Source: Datisca glomerata
Lineage: Eukaryota > Streptophyta > Magnoliopsida > Cucurbitales > Datiscaceae
Length of the DNA: 64,000 nucleotides
Reading direction: 5' to 3'
Assembly (NCBI GenBank): GCA_003255025.1
Contig: QANY01002498.1
Coordinates: forward strand, 62,001-126,000
Shown here: positions 46,696-57,741 of the stretch, one piece after another
Layout: every line of letters begins with the position of its first letter
Position numbering within the stretch: the stretch's first letter is position 1
Made by a program: the position numbers and the translations under genes
The notes under the pieces: model-generated
Seen by the model: only the letters and a program-made list of their open reading frames with translations
The model's database searches: none
What the model was told of the DNA's origin: nothing

Positions 46696-48290
46696 CAACC
46701 ACTAGAAACTACGTACTTACCATCATTGAATCCGAAACTAAAAATAGCATAGAGAAGGCATTTTAAAGTGACAACGGTTGAAGAACAATATATTTAACTT
46801 CTTGCTAGGAAAAGTCATTGACGAACAAAAGTAAGAACTTTGGACATTTCAAATTTCTTTTCTCGTTTCATTTCATACATATGCAATAACCTCACAACTA
46901 TTTTGTTCAAATATTAACTTAATAACTGAGAATAAGAAAAATTGTATTCTACGACAATAAGAACTGATGTTGTAATGTTCAACTTATTCACTCAGTGGAA
47001 GCTATGAACGAAGTAAGATAAGAAATATGGGACTTAGATCTGGGATAAACGACATTATCATGTTAAATGCATTCCCCTATGCATGTCCGTAATTGCTGAA
47101 TCAAAAACACATTTCAATTCAATAATCAATGCCATAAAATCAAAGAAGAAATTCCAAATAAATCTATATGCTTTGGGGAAATTGCAAGAAAATAGGGCAG
47201 TCAAAGATACCCGGGCAGAATTGAGGAGAACCACCATACAGATTGGGGCTGGGCGAGGATGAGCTACGGCGGGGAGGACACGGGCTGAGCTACGGCGGGG
47301 ATGACACAGGCTGAGCTACCTCCGTCGGGGATGAGATCACCTGTCGAAGTTCATGGAAAATGAGGACCACGGGCTGAGCTACGGCGAGGATGACATAGAA
47401 GATGAGGACCACGAGGCTGAGATTGAGGCTGAGCTACGCCGGCAAGGATCACCACCGTACGAGCTGAGATCGCCTGTCAAAGTTCGCTGGTTATAACCGA
47501 AATCGTAACAGGGGAAAATGAAGAAGAAGGAAAAATGGAGAAGAAGGGTGCGAGTTAATTAGATTTTAGGGTTTTCCATTACTACGGTTTTTAAAAACCA
47601 TTGCAATAGAAACTATCCCGACTGTTCGGTTGAACCATCGGCAAAACTGGTCGAGTTTCTCATCCAAATGCAACGGTTCGGCCAAACCGTAAAAAAAATG
47701 GTCCAACAAGCACCTATGTCCCGACAGTTAACCTAAACCATCATAATATGTGTGTAAAAAGGTTTATTCCCGATGGTTCAAGAAAACCATTGGCATATCT
47801 TACCAATTCTGACGGTTTGCATAAAACTGTCAGCATAAATCTCATTTTAAGACAATTTACCTAACCGTCGCAATTACTTCTCCTTTTAAAAAATTAATGA
47901 CGGTTTAACAAACCATCGCAATATTAAGTTTTTCTTGTAGTGTTAGGTTGGAGTTTCATACATAGCTTCACAAAAGAAAAGCATATTTCGAAGGAGCTTT
48001 AGTCTTCCATATGCCTTTGCAAGGAAACAACCCCTCCCCTTTGCCATTGTCAACAAGAAGCTTGAAAAAACCTTTGATCGAGAAGGAAGAATTGCCTTTT
48101 TTAATTCACCTGATCGAGTCTTCTTCCCCTCTCACTATTTGATAAGCATGAAGAGCATTAAGTAAATCCTGAACTTCCTACATTTCCTAATCATTAACTT
48201 GTCTTCAAAGACAAACATGCCAGCTAACCTCCCACATCTACAGGCGTGCTTTGCAGTCTTCCTTGTGCCACAATGGCAATGATAAGGTAG

Positions 48291-48736
48291 CCAATAGAAG
48301 AAAATGATAAGTACTTTCTTGGTTAATATCCTAACATGGCACTACTTTTTGTAATTATGTTTTGAATTATTTTTATTAATAATGTATTTAAGATGCTTGT
48401 CTTAGCGACAAGAACATGTTTTTTTGCACTTGTGTAAATTGTGTCATGGGAAGGCAGCTTTTACCTTTGGATATAATTTTTTTTTAATTTTGATCTTTAA
48501 CGACCAGAATTTTCCGTTGTTAAAGATGAAAAACCGAGAGTTTTGCCCTTTAATGATGGATAATCCATCATAAAAATATTTTAATGACAGGGATTCCCCA
48601 TGACTAAAGGCTAAAGGCCTTTTTATGACATTTTTTGATAAAAAAATAGTTAAAATGACATCCCGAACGATGGTAATGACTTCCGCGTCATTAAAGAGAT
48701 TTAATAACGATTTTCCAAGTAAAATTTATTGTAGTG
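48291..48736 (+). mobile_element. Right end of another CACTA-like family (TTTAATGACGG repeats)
   Basis: Ends AAATTTATTGTAGTG at 48736, followed by AAT. The preceding ~250 bp hold palindromic repeats such as TTTAATGATGG/CCATCATAAA and AACGACCAGAATTTTCCG. A partner left end in the same family is not recognised. CACTACTTTTTG at 48340 lacks the matching target duplication. The AAT before 36462 matches, but its subterminal repeats differ. Confidence 0.55.
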
Positions 48737-49435
48737 AATGTTTATATATATATATATATTATAATAGTTTAGAAATTATTATATGTGACCTGTAGGCCAC
48801 CTTAAATCTTTGTTTGAAGACGTGAAACTACCCACTTAGCTCACATGGTATATCATTCTTTATAGGTGATTATAACAATATTATAACTAAGCAAGAAACC
48901 TTGTAATCACAAAATTCTCACTCAATTAAAGAATCTCAAAACATGAGTCATAGTGATGGTATGTCTTCCTATAAACCATTCAAGTCCATCTTTTATATAA
49001 TTCAAATGGATATGAATACTATATGTGTTCACGAATAATATAAGGTTTTTATTCTTCAAAATAAAAAAACAGTCATGTCCACTTGACATATGTAGTGCCG
49101 ATGAGTTAATAAGACCCATATACTCCACATGATTTATGTATTATTTGGTCAGACACTCTTATATATTGTAATGGAATCTGTAATCATTAGCTTGGTACCA
49201 ATATATTAAGACTACAAGATTAAACTTGTGGTAATTTTAGACAATTCTAAAAAATAGGAGATATTTGTAACAAAAATCAAACTTGTGGTAAGACCATAAG
49301 ATTAAGTCAGGGAGCAAGATTTCTTGCTCACCACCCACCGACCCTTTAAGCCAATAAATAGATTATTGGAGTTCTTGTTATATAAGCCAAATAAGCCTGA
49401 GAACAACGCAAAACTACAAGCTGATCCAAACCCCA
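48737..49435. other. No gene recognised; short TA repeat
   Basis: A (TA)n run lies at about 48743-48760. The rest is AT-rich without coding signal; the ORF 48922-49128 (minus) has no family resemblance. Confidence 0.5.
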
Positions 49436-50161
49436 CACTACAGAAAATATGAGATTCTAAAGCTTTTAACAATAGGGTTCATTGTTTTCTCCTGTGACAT
49501 AATCACAACCACCGCATTTCAACAACCCCTGTAAACCAAGCACTGTTAAAATGAAAAAAAGGGACAATTTTTTTTGGTCCACCTACTTGAAGTTTATTGT
49601 TCTTTTCTTTTGATTTCCAATTTTATGCAGAGAGAGAAGTCGAGTGAGCAGACCGGGTGCTCTAGCCTATCTCGATTATCACAACAGCTCATCATCATCA
49701 TAGCTCATCATACCACAACTCGTCATTAGAACAGCCTGTCGTCGTCACAACTTGTCATCACCGTAGCCTCGTCGTCACCACCTCATGGTTGTCTAACGAA
49801 GGTGAGCATTGATGTGAAGCTTCACCATCGAGACATGAAGCCTCTCTATCCACGAGGTGAAGAATGTCCAACCTTTTAGAGTAAGTATGTTTAAAGCTCT
49901 TTTATTCCTCTCTCTCCTTATTCGTCTCTTTCTCAGGTGAGAAAACACCAAAACATACTCCTCCCGTGCGAGCACAGCCAAAAGCTCTATTGAGTTTAAG
50001 GCTGAGCTCCACTGCTTCCATTGTTTCCTCCGAGCAAGTATTAGATGGGTCCAAACTATATATGCTTTGTTAATCTAGGACTTTCTTCACGGCTCCAGAT
50101 AGAATCTCGTATGGTCATTCTTTAAAGGCATGGTGTCTTTTTATCTTGTAGGCTTTATATC

Positions 50162-50466
50162 TGTAGAAATTCTGAACCTTAGAAATAATGAACACTTTAG
50201 TGTTCTGATCTTAAAGAAAGATGATGAACTTCTTGTTCTGATTTCTTATTAAGAATTCTGATCTTTACAATGAGTAAGTGATGTATATATACATATAATT
50301 TCTAACGGTTGCCTATGATTTCTCCAACGGATGCCTACTGATCGTTTTTTCAGAAGTGGTTAGACACCCACTGTGTTTGGTGAAAGTTACTGTTCTGCTT
50401 TCACTTTTTGCCTATGATGAAGATTTTCCTTCTGAGGCAATACTCTCTATTTCTCTTTCTTCAACA
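50162..50466 (-). repeat. 3' LTR of the copia element
   Basis: Minus-strand start TGTTGAAGAAAGAG at 50466, preceded by a GAGGTGGAG purine tract, and end ATTTCTACA at 50162. A TATA-like TATGTATATATAC lies in the middle, followed by transcript-like sequence. About 305 bp. Confidence 0.88.
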
Positions 50467-52130
50467 CTCCACCTCAAGTTGGGTTCGTATAGGTTGATCG
50501 AGCCCAACTTGTTAAGTATTCTTTGGAGATTATTTTTGTCGAGGGCTTTGGTGAAGATGTCGGCCAGCTGGTCTTCACTACGTACAAAAGGAATGACAAT
50601 TTCTTCCGACTGTACCTTCTCTCTTATGAAGTGACAGTCCACTTCAATGTGTTTGGTTATCTCGTGAAAAACGGGGTTCATTGCAATATGACGTGCTACT
50701 TAGTTGTCACAGTGCATCTCTATCATTTTTTCATCTCAACCTTCATGTCTTGAAGAAGATGTCTAATCCATGTGAGTTCACTAGTAGTGGAGGCCATGGC
50801 TCTGTATTCTGCCTCTGCACTTGACCTTGCTACAACTGTTTATTTTTTGCTCTTCCAGGTTACTAGATTTCCACCTACAAAGACACAGAAACCAGTTGTA
50901 TATTTTCTATCATAACTACCTGCCCAGTCTGCATCAGTGTATCCAACTATGGAGTTTGCCCCGGTTCTCTTCATCCATATCCCTTGACCGAGTGTTCCGT
51001 TAAGGTATCTGAGTATCCTTTCTGCGGCTGCCAGGTGATTCGTGCATGAATTGACTGATAACGCTAACTGCAAAAGTGATATCTGGTCTTGTAACCGTTA
51101 GATAAATTAGTTTCCCTACTAGTCTTTGATATTGGCCTATATCAATCAATGGTTTGCTATCATTAAGTCCTATTTTCATGTTGGTTTCCATTGGTGTGCT
51201 AGCAGGTTTTACCCATATCATGCCAATTTCTTTTAACAAGCCTAAGATATATTTTCTTTGAGATAGAAACAGTCCCTTTTTCGAGTGAGCTATTTCTATC
51301 CCTAGGAAGTATTTCAGTTTTCCTAGATCTTTAATATCAAACTCCCCTTTTAGAAATTTTTGAACACTCCATATTTCATCGTGGTTATTTCCGGTGATGA
51401 TGATGTCATCTATGTAGACTAAAACGATGGTGGTGGAGTTGTTCGTGTGTTTGACGAACATAGATGAGTCAGCAGAACTTTTGACAAAGTTACTTTTTAA
51501 AAGAGACAAGCTTAATTTTTCATACCATGCCCTTGGTGACTGTTTCAGGCCATAGATAGCCTTCTTTAATCTACATACAAGAGATGCGTGTGTTGCTTTC
51601 TCGTGTCCTGGAGGTAGGGACATATATATTTCTTCTTCCAGATTTCCTTGGAAGGAATGCATTTTTTACATCCATTTGATATAGTTCCCAGTAGAGGTTG
51701 GTGGCAACCGATAGTAACACTCGGATCGTGTTCATTTTTGCCACTGGAGCGAACGTCTCCTGGTAAACCACTCCATATGTTTGAGTAAAGCCCTTGGCAA
51801 CTAGTCGGGCTTTATATCTTTTGATGGTGCCGTTGCTGTTGTATTTTGTCTTGTAGACCCTTTTACATCCTACAGGCTTCTTCCCGTTGGGTAATGGGAT
51901 TATGTCCCAAGTTTCATTCTTTTCCAAGGCTAGAAGTTCTTCATTCATCGCCTTTCTCCATTTAGGGTCGAGTTGGGCTTCTTGATAGGTCTTTGGCTCA
52001 ACTGTTTCATCAATTTTTCCCAAGTATGCCATGTGGATGTTAGAGATTTTATCATAAGATAGGAAATTTTGGATAGGGTATAGAACTTGATGGGACACGT
52101 AGTCTTTTAATCTTGCTGGGGGTTGAGTTT
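50405..52130 (-). pseudogene. copia reverse transcriptase and RNase H
   Basis: From about 52098: EPKTYQEAQLDPKWRKAMNE, GKKPVGCKRVYKTKYNSNGT, QTYGVVYQETFAPVAKMNTI, MDVKNAFL, then after a frameshift near 51650 LEEEIYMSLPPGHE, KQSPRAWYEKL and the catalytic VLVYIDDIIITGNNHDE. RNase H follows (RILRYLNGTLGQGIW, GYTDADWAGSYDRKYTTGF; then KHIEVDCHFIREKVQSEEIV). The Y-I-D-D box is intact. A few frameshifts break the otherwise well-preserved polyprotein. It would copy element RNA and degrade the template. Confidence 0.92.
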
Positions 52131-53189
52131 ACCTTGTTGACCTTCTTACGATTACTGCTTCATCAGTGACAACTGCCTCATCAGTTGCTCCCCCTGAGGT
52201 AGTTGTCTCAGGCGCGGCTGATGCGGTATCCTGTTCCTGTCTTATGATATCAGAAGAAATAATACTGTTAGGTAGTGGAAACGTTTGGTGGTGGTTATGG
52301 TTGTCGGGGTCCTTTGGGTAATAGGATTCTAGTTCTAAAAATTGCACATCTCGCGAGATGTAGAGTTTATGGTTTATTGGGTCGTAACACTTATACCCCT
52401 TTTTCTCAGCGGAATACCCCAAAAATAGGGTTTTGACTGAGGTTTTGTCCATTATCAAGTCTTAGAATGTGTACGAAGCATGTACATCTGAATACTCGTA
52501 TATGATCTAGGTTAATTTTTCAACCCCTGAGAATTTTAGAGGGCTTTTCAGATGCAATTTTACACTGGGTAACCGATTGATGAGGTAGGTTGCTGTGAGT
52601 ATAACATTGAACCAGTATCTCTTAGGTACGTTGTTTTGGAGGAGGAGAGACCTAGTCATTTCAAGAATGTGTCAGTTTTTGCGTTCTGAAACACCATTTT
52701 GTTGTGGGGTATGGATGCAGGTGGTTTGATGTCGTATACCCTTTTGTTTAAAAACTCAAAAAAGGTGTTGTTAGTATACTCGGTTCCATTGTCAGACCTA
52801 AAGATTTTTATGGTTGTTTCGAATTGAGTTTCAACTAAATTGTTGAACTCTTGAAAATGACTGAAGACTTCATTTTTTGATTTCAAAAGGTATAACCATG
52901 TGATGCGAGAGAAATCATCAATAAATGTAACAAAATATTTGAATTTATTATATGAATCAACAAGGCCGGGTCCCCAAACATCAGAATGAATTAATTCAAA
53001 ACATCGTTTTGTCGTACTACTAGATAGTGGAAAAGGTAACCTGGTTTGTTTTGAAATTTTACAGACTGAGCAACTGCTAGAGTCTGAATTACAACCGAGT
53101 AATTTGTTTAGAATTTTTTCGGAGGGATGACCGAATCTCCAGTGTAATGTTTTGTCCTTTTGTACCGTTTTTAAATTTCCCTTCACCAA
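52129..53189 (-). pseudogene. copia GAG-pre-integrase and integrase
   Basis: From 53189: KTLHWRFGHPSEKILNKL with HxxxH/CxxC-type zinc residues (CSVCKISKQTRLPF), then CFELIHSDVWGPG, FKYFVTFIDDFSRITWLYLL and KIFRSDNGTEYTNN, containing the first catalytic Asp region and the second Asp (SDNGTE). The third catalytic Glu segment is disrupted by a frameshift around 52660. The C-terminal GKGY-type linker (VKTLFLGYSAEKKGYKCYDP, YISRDVQFLE) reads from 52458. Confidence 0.9.
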
Positions 53190-53211
53190 TCTTCCTCCCG
53201 GTGACTCGATC

Positions 53212-54057
53212 CTAAAAAATTACTTTGTCAGGCGAAAAAGTAGCATTGCAGTTTAAGTCTTTGGTTATTTTACTGACGGATAGGAGATTGGAGTTAAAAT
53301 TGGGTAGGCAAAGTACGTTGTTAATGGTTTTTGTGAACAGTGTGGTGGACCCTATGCCAAAAATTGAAACTTTATTTCCATTGGCTACCATCAAGTGTTG
53401 TTGTCTTTCTAATTTAGTGAGACTGTGTAGGTTTTTTGTGTTATGAGTCATGTGGTCTGAGGCACCAGAGTCTATTATCCAGTGTTCTAAGTTATGACAA
53501 AAATTTGCAGACTTAGAAAAATAATTGACAGTATTGCAGATAGATGAACCTGAGGTATCGCGCAAAAATTCTCCGAATTGTTTGAGCATTGTAGTCATCT
53601 GTGCGTCGTTGTCTGTGTGCAGATCTGCTCTAACAGATCCAGATCTGTTCATTTCCTCCATTCGATCGGGTCGGTACCCATTACCCGAATCGGGTCCGTT
53701 TGTCATGTGGGCTATGTGGTCTCGATCAGGTCGAGACCCGACCGATCGTAACCCGCTCCGCTGAAACCTTCGGTATAAAAAGGAAATGTAACCCTCGCAA
53801 AGCCCCCTCGCTCGTCATTCCCGCGCCCCTTTCTCCCTGTTCCAGAGGTGACGGTCCATTTTCCTCTCTCTCTTTCCCTGTTCTGCCGAAGATGAGGTCG
53901 TGGGTGTGACCCTCCTTTCGCCAGTGGATGCACCTCACTGGCTCGCCTGGCTGTCCGCGGTGCCTTCCCCCTTCCCTAGGGTTAGGGTTTCAGAGGGAGC
54001 CCTGGGTCGCCATGGCTAGTGCCTCCGCCTTGTCATCTCTGGTACTCATCACTCATC
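53212..54057 (-). pseudogene. copia gag tail and protease; GC-rich segment next to the LTR stub
   Basis: From 53706 the minus strand gives a linker (MTNGPDSGNGYRPDRMEEMN) and the protease with WIIDSGASDHMTHNTKNL (about 53482-53430) and LCLPNFNSNLLSVSK. Upstream a knuckle-like CIHWRKEGHTHDL (near 53938) marks the gag end. 53940-54057 is GC-rich and, on the plus strand, contains CCCTAGGGTTAGGG and ATG at 54012 (MASASALSSL), reminiscent of a plant gene start but probably chance. Gag N-terminal parts are deleted. Confidence 0.8.
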
Positions 54058-54087
54058 ACTCTCTGTTTCTCTTTCTTCAACAATATC

Positions 54088-55189
54088 ATAGTACTGAAAT
54101 TGGTAATTTTATCAACTGTTTTTATGTTGTAGGTACCTAATGATATGAACTTGCCTTGTGGAGTGATTAAGCATATGCATGGGGTCATGGAAGTCACAAT
54201 GGCTATATAAACTACTTTTTTACGTGTACTATTATATTGTTTATTCAATCGGAGCATGAATGAAGCCCAAATATGGTAAATTCTTTCATATGAAACCTCC
54301 GTAACATTTTTTTGTTTGGAATTTGAGTACCACTGATTTATTCCGATTTTTTGGTTCATGTAATTATAATTTTGCAAAAATAAGCATTAAATATAATATG
54401 GTTTCCTCTGTGATAAATTTGAAGATGGTTTTCACTAGGTATGTACAAGACCCACTTATGATTAAGCAGTGTAGTTATGGTTTTTGAGATGATTTTCTCT
54501 GTGCTTTTCTTGACTGAATTTTTAGTGGAAACTATCATCAAATAGGAAAATTCAAAGTTCTTTCACTAATACATTTGTTATCTTGCTTGCTTTGTTTCTT
54601 TCTAGTTATTATAGAGTCCCCCTGCTTCCTTCCTTCTTTGATTATGGCAGCAGAGTTTGGGGTGGGGATGTCTTGTGCGGAATTAACTTAACGCTCTCAT
54701 ATCACATATCGGTAAGTGATTTAGTTGTTGCTTATCTATTTACTTTAAAATTGGCGGTGAATTGCATTTTGAAATCTGATAAAATTTCTATTTTGTCTAT
54801 CAATCATGTCTGTTTGGTTCAGCAAACTTTGAAAGTGTTTGACCATTTAAGAATAAGATGTGGATTTCTATTGTCTGTCCCAAAAGAGGGATAAATGAAA
54901 GTTTGTCTTTTGAAAGAGAGATATATTCGTCTCATCCATGTGGATATTCATATAATTGATTCTTTCTATGAAAGTTTCTTAATTTGGGTTGTTTTGTTTT
55001 AATAGTTACCCTCCAATGCCTGGTAGGCAAGAAATATGAGGATTATGTTTTCACCAGGAGTTCTCATTATGCATTTGCTCATTTAGTTAGGTAAGAACAT
55101 AATCAAGTTCTAATTGTATTTATTATTATTGTACAAAAGGATTAGAAGGTATAAAGAAAATGAAAACATAACTCAGACTAAGTTCTCTT
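54088..55189. other. CACTA interior with no recognised gene
   Basis: Non-coding interior of the split CACTA element. 54600-54700 follows a TTTCTAG acceptor-like site and includes a short protein-like reading (MAAEFGVGMSC), which I cannot assign. The open stretch 54583-54894 has no family resemblance. Confidence 0.4.
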
Positions 55190-55762
55190 TTTAGCATTTT
55201 GTGAAACTTTTAGATACTATTAATTTTTAGAACAAATGAAGAAGATACATGGATAAATTAGGCTAACTTAGTGATGATACTTTTAGATATTTTTAATCTA
55301 GTAATGTATTTTGTGGAAGTGAAATGATATATTAATGCTACTAAGTATTTCATTGTTGTATATAATTTTGAATGCATTAAATGTTTATTGAACCCTATCC
55401 AACATGTTATATAAATTAACTATAAAAATGGCATCTATAAAATGCCAGGTTTTTATAATATCCAATACTATTACATAAGGTTTAATAAACATTATGGTAT
55501 ATATCACCTTTTATAGGATAAAAAACACCTATAAATAAGGGCAAAAACACATGTTAAACATATTAGATAGGGCACAAAGAACCCTATTAAAAAATATTCT
55601 ACAGAAGTAAGAAAACATTGTAAAAAAATGCAAAACACGAGTTGCGCACTATGAAAAATGTGGATTTTTCAAAAGATCAGTAACACATGTGTCGCAGGAC
55701 TCCTATGAATTACTTTCCACAGGATTCTTTGCCTCCTATAGAATCTTACATTTGTTGTAGAA

Positions 55763-56512
55763 ATAACAATATTACAACAATAAAAGTCTCAGCTAAGGCA
55801 ATGAACAGCTACAACTTTTTCCACATCAGTCGAAAATCATCTCACTACAAGAAAATAGTCTTTTTAGTGACCAACTTTTTAGCCACGAAATTAAATTCGT
55901 GGCTAAAAGCTTGTTTTAGCGACCATCATTTTAGTTGGTTGCGAAAGACTGTATATTTTACCGAAGAAAAAAATGAAAGTGCTTGTGAAATGTTTCCTGG
56001 GCTTTTGTCGAAGAAATTTTAAATTCGTCAGTAAAAATCTTATTCTTACCAACCAATTAATTATTTGGTCGGTAAAAGTCATATTTTACCGATGAGACAT
56101 ATTGTTCGTCGTAAAAGATGTACAAGTTTTATTGACCAAATAAACTTTTGATCGCTAAAGGTTTGACCTTTAGCGACTAAATAAATTGTCGGCCGCTAAA
56201 GGTCTCACTACAAAAACTAGTAGGCTTCCCTTAATCTCTCATTTTTCTGCTTCCCCTCTCCTTTCAAGCCCTTGAAAAAACGTGCTTCCCTTTCTCTCCT
56301 CCTCGACTGAGTTCGTCCGCCATAGATTGCTCATTCATCAATTCGTGGTTCCTCCATCACTTCGAGAGAGCTCTTCCATCAATTCGTGGCTCCTCCTAGT
56401 ACTTCTCTATTTGTAACTTTTATCTTTTATCTTTCACACGATATCACTCAAATTTTTAGTTTTTAAATACTAAATCCCAACCATCTAAACTATCAAAAAC
56501 TACAAGTGATAA
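55763..56512 (+). mobile_element. Left end of a CACTA-like element (AGCGAC repeats) and probable copia LTR remnant
   Basis: CACTACAAGAAAATAGTC starts at 55843 and is followed by palindromic repeats such as AGCCACGAAATTAAATTCGT and TTTTACCGATGAG, resembling the left end at 36462. A second CACTACAAAAACTAG occurs at 56211. No right end was identified. 56215-56400 is pyrimidine-rich leader-like sequence (CTTTCTCTCCTCCTCG). 56405-56512 probably holds the end of an LTR, since a primer-binding-like site follows. Confidence 0.5.
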
Positions 56513-57741
56513 GTAGTATCATAGCTACGTTCAATCATGTACTGAGTGTAAGCTAAATCATACTATTCTAATGGCAGATGCACACCGATCCTCAATTTTT
56601 ACTTCTATTTTTCAACGGAGAAAATTATGACTTTTGGTCTATCAAGATGAAGACATTTTTTCAACCCCAGGATTTTTCTGAAATTGTCACTAACTGATTT
56701 ATCCTATATGATATTTCCACTCTCAGCTGCTCAAAAGGAGGAAGCTTTGTTTGCTCTATAACAAGCATTGGCGAATGAAATTTTTTCAAGAATCATAAGT
56801 GACGCACTCACTAAAGAATCGTAGGATACCCTACATAATGAGTCTCAAGGTACGAAAACGGTACGAGTTGTTAAACTTCAAACTTTAAGGAAAGAATTTA
56901 AGATATAGGGATGAAAGAATTTGAGGCTGTAAAAGACTATTATCTTAGAAATAATGAAATAGTAAGTCATTTGAGTGCCTATGGAAAGAATCTACCAGAC
57001 AAGAAGGTAGTACGGAAGGTATTAATAAATACAGTGACGAATTTGATTCAATAATCACCACAACTGAAGAATGAAAAGAAAATGAAAATATATCTAGAAC
57101 AGCAATAATGGGCTCTCTAGAAGTATATAAGAAAAAGGGATGAGGAGACGAGACAAAAAGCCTATAGAGAGTGCTTTCAATCTAAAATAACTATGCAGTC
57201 TCAGAAAACAAAAGAAGGCTAAATAGTCAGAAGATGAAGAAAATCAAACAAATGATAAAGACAAACAATCGCCATGCAACATATAGAAACGAATAAGTCG
57301 TCTAGAGATAGATTGTTGGTTCAGAGGAAAATAAACCACAATGCTCAAGCTAAAAAATAATTAAGGAGTATGGAAAAGCTTACCCTTGAAATCAACAAAT
57401 AAGGCTAATTCTACAAGAAAAATGATGAATACAGTATCGAGATAGTGGTTGTAGCAATCATATGGCAAAAACTAAGAGTGTCTTTTGCAATCTGATTGAA
57501 TGTCAAAATAGCTAATGGTGAGTCTATGGAAGCAAAAGGAACTGACACGATTTCCATTGACACAAACAGAGGAAGAAGGTACGTCAAAGATATTCTACTA
57601 GTCCCTGGCATTGATCAAAACCTACTAAGCGTAGGCCAAATGATAAAAAAGAGAGACACTCTCCACTTTGAAAGAGCTCTATACACTATTTACTATAGAA
57701 AAAATAAAACATGGAGATCGCCAAAATAAAAATGAATAAAG
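56513..57741 (+). pseudogene. copia gag and protease fragment, interrupted by a CACTA element
   Basis: TAGTATCATAGC at 56513-56524 resembles the tRNA-Met primer-binding site. Gag then reads FFNGENYDFWSIKMKTFFQP, VKLQTLRKEF, MKEFEAVKDYYLRNNEIVSH and DKKVVRKVLI, the DUF4219/UBN2 gag type. The protease box DSGCSNHMAK starts at 57441, followed by VKIANGESMEAKGTDTISID and VKDILLVPGIDQNLLSVGQM (57496-57729). Stops interrupt gag. The CACTA insertion at 57742 splits the frame, and downstream pol is not recognisable after 62065. Confidence 0.87.

Larger units (their letters stand above)
43883..47942 (-). mobile_element. CACTA element (TSD TTA) with ACGGTT-type subterminal repeats and transposase remnants
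   Basis: Ends are CACCACAACAAAATCC (43883) and, inward from 47942, CACTACAAGAAAAACTT. The perfect duplication TTA is at 43880-43882 and 47943-47945. Subterminal 350 bp on both sides carry many ACGGTT/AACCGT palindromic motifs, the likely binding sites for the element's transposase. Transposase remnants read on the minus strand, so the 5' end is at 47942. GC-rich tandem GAGCTACGGCGGGGATGACA units at 47240-47400 lie in the presumed leader. Confidence 0.93.
43393..48290 (-). mobile_element. 5'-truncated LINE (L1-like) 3' end, split by a CACTA element
   Basis: On the minus strand the C-terminal zf-RVT region of a plant LINE is visible: SFSIKGFFKLLVDNGKGEGL, GIWKTKAPSKYAF before the CACTA insert (about 48130-47946), then CVFCKKK, THLFMHCHFSW, WHERNQRDF after it (about 43870-43600). 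The 3' tail ends CTTACTTATCAAAACAAAAAG at 43393-43410, typical of plant L1 ends. The 5' limit near 48290 is uncertain. Stops are frequent. Confidence 0.75.
50157..54087 (-). mobile_element. Ty1/copia element (TSD ATATC) with most of 5' LTR and gag deleted
   Basis: The element is 50162-54082 on the minus strand, with perfect ATATC duplications at 50157-50161 and 54083-54087. The 3' LTR (50162-50466) is complete; only ~25 bp of the 5' LTR remain (54058-54082). Between the stub and protease the primer-binding site and most of gag are gone. Protease, integrase, RT and RNase H follow in copia order with few lesions, making it the youngest-looking retroelement here. Without a 5' LTR promoter it cannot transpose on its own. 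Confidence 0.93.
49436..55762. mobile_element. CACTA element, reverse orientation relative to 22977, split by a copia element
   Basis: Left end CACTACAGAAAATATGAGAT at 49436; right end near 55762 reads CTTACATTTGTTGTAG, with the final TG mutated. 49650-49900 is the reverse complement of the 28850-29150 block of the CACTA family. 55190-55762 aligns with 21746-22286. The two halves are separated by the copia insertion 50162-54082. No matching 3-bp duplication was found (CCA on the left), so the limits rest on homology. No transposase is present. Confidence 0.75.

Noticed and set aside
48340..48736. CACTACTTTTTG at 48340 as the left end of the CACTA ending at 48736
   Set aside because: Flanks are TGG and AAT, so there is no target duplication, and the inner sequence lacks matching subterminal repeats.
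53928..54140. Plus-strand gene start (MASASALSSL)
   Set aside because: It lies across the copia 5' stub and target site, and no downstream exon is recognisable.
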